Shown here piece by piece: positions 63,362-64,000 of a stretch of 64,000 nt of DNA. Position numbers and translations under genes: made by a program. The stretch covers positions 1 to 64,000 of the forward strand of contig DASYCJ010000003.1 in assembly GCA_036500225.1 (NCBI GenBank), read 5' to 3'. The notes beneath the pieces were generated by a model, which had not been told where the DNA came from, made no database searches, and saw only the letters and a list, made by a program, of their open reading frames with translations. Origin of the DNA: DASUBN01 sp036500225 (GTDB lineage Bacteria > Pseudomonadota > Gammaproteobacteria > Natronospirales > REEB76). Position 1 is the stretch's first letter; the number at the start of each line of letters is the position of its first letter.

Positions 63362-64000
63362 TTACTCGTATCTTAACGCGTCTATGGGATCCAAGGCGGC
63401 GGCTTTGGCGGCGGGGGTGATGCCGAAGATGACGCCGATGCTGGTGGAGAAACCGATGGAGAGCAGCACCGCCCACAGGGGCACCTCGGCGCCGCGGAAG
63501 GCAGGGACGGCATGGACGATGAGACTGCCGAGGGCATAGCCCAATATCAGGCCGATGATGCCACCCAGCATGGACAGCGCCACCGCCTCCAACAGGAACT
63601 GCACCAGGATGTCGCTGCGCCGGGCGCCCAGGCTCTTGAGGATGCCGATCTCGCGAGTACGCTCCGTGACCGACACCAGCATGATGTTCATGATGCCGAT
63701 GCCGCCGACCAGCAGCGATACGCCGACGATGCCGCCCAACACGTACGTCAGCATGTCCAGGATGCTCTTGAAGGAATCGGTGAACTGCGATGCGGTCTGT
63801 ACCTTGAAGTCGTCGTCCTGGCCGTTCTTGAGCCGGTGTTGGCGCCGCAGTATCTGCCGGATGCGCTCGGAGGTGGCATCCATCTGCGCTGTGTCGTTCA
63901 CCTTGAGCTCGATCTGGATGTCCTCTTTCTTGGCGCCGCCCAGTAGGCTGTGGGCGGTGCCGTACGGTATCAGCACATAGTTGTCCTGGTCTTGGCCTAA
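63362..64000 (-). CDS. MacB/FtsX-type ABC transporter permease, C-terminal part (cut by window edge)
   Basis: The frame is open through the right window edge, so only the last 212 residues are seen. They include the end of the periplasmic MacB domain (VQTASQFTDSFKSILD) and the FtsX core with three TM helices, GGIGIMNIMLVSVTERTREIGI, LLEAVALSMLGGIIGLILGYA, and the terminal GITPAAKAAALDPIDALRYE. MacB-like permeases export peptides, antibiotics or lipoproteins with an ATPase and an adaptor, presumably encoded to the right. It ends 22 bases before the GDPD start on the same strand. Confidence 0.93.
   Translation of the reverse strand, partial: LGQDQDNYVLIPYGTAHSLLGGAKKEDIQIELKVNDTAQMDATSERIRQILRRQHRLKNGQDDDFKVQTASQFTDSFKSILDMLTYVLGGIVGVSLLVGGIGIMNIMLVSVTERTREIGILKSLGARRSDILVQFLLEAVALSMLGGIIGLILGYALGSLIVHAVPAFRGAEVPLWAVLLSIGFSTSIGVIFGITPAAKAAALDPIDALRYE

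Overview
This window is a gene-dense, GC-rich chromosomal segment of a Gram-negative bacterium, most likely a gammaproteobacterium. Pointers are a complete lipid A 4-amino-arabinose (arn) operon, a lexA promoter with CTGT-N8-ACAG operators, a PhoB box before a pst operon, an E. coli-length MetH (1222 codons), Kup, and FadH. I see no rRNA, tRNA, CRISPR array, insertion sequence, integrase or phage gene, so it reads as ordinary core chromosome. The genus cannot be named from the sequence alone.

Layout. 1-1961: end of a HipA-type kinase, then hslR, a NUDIX hydrolase and a TfoX-N protein. 2034-9113: seven-gene arn operon (arnT, one SMR-type arnE/F, arnB, arnC, separate formyltransferase and decarboxylase halves of ArnA, arnD). 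9161-10457: icd and its terminator. 10482-13152: overlapping trio of class IV aminotransferase, sulfotransferase-like protein and secreted alpha/beta hydrolase. 13245-17805: putA and sdaA. 17918-22876: a CHASE-PAS-GGDEF-EAL protein, then aldo/keto reductase, GST and an unknown protein. 23192-34072: a small Cys-rich protein, then glycogen metabolism (glgA and glgB leftward; glgC, GH57 and malQ rightward; glgP leftward). 34246-37695: SOS-controlled lexA, then kup and dedA. 37696-42516: structured leader, metF, metH. 42650-46168: a Lys-rich secreted protein and an MgtA-type ATPase with a long leader. 46271-49036: Pho box and pstCAB without pstS or phoU. 49231-49458: small basic secreted protein. 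49732-51383: HD-GYP protein and arfB. 51437-55532 (leftward): APC permease, DUF3301 protein, diguanylate cyclase, triple-BON protein. 55615-59952: AlkA-like glycosylase, PKHD hydroxylase, FadH, lipoprotein. 60000-63340 (leftward): glycerol kinase-like protein, short GlpD, GDPD. The right edge cuts a MacB/FtsX-type permease.

Themes. Envelope modification (arn), carbon storage (glg), proline, serine and glycerol catabolism, nutrient scavenging (Pst, MgtA, Kup) and c-di-GMP turnover (three proteins) dominate. Many genes overlap by 1-11 bases, so operons are tightly coupled. Five clear hairpin terminators mark transcript ends.

I did not find an obviously unprecedented system. The best leads are the aminotransferase/sulfotransferase-like/hydrolase trio, the long structured leaders before metF, kup and mgtA, the Cys-rich mini-protein next to the glycogen genes, two short secreted Lys/Ala-rich proteins with strong expression signals, and a codon-context oddity: rare TTA leucine codons mostly precede GG-starting glycine codons.
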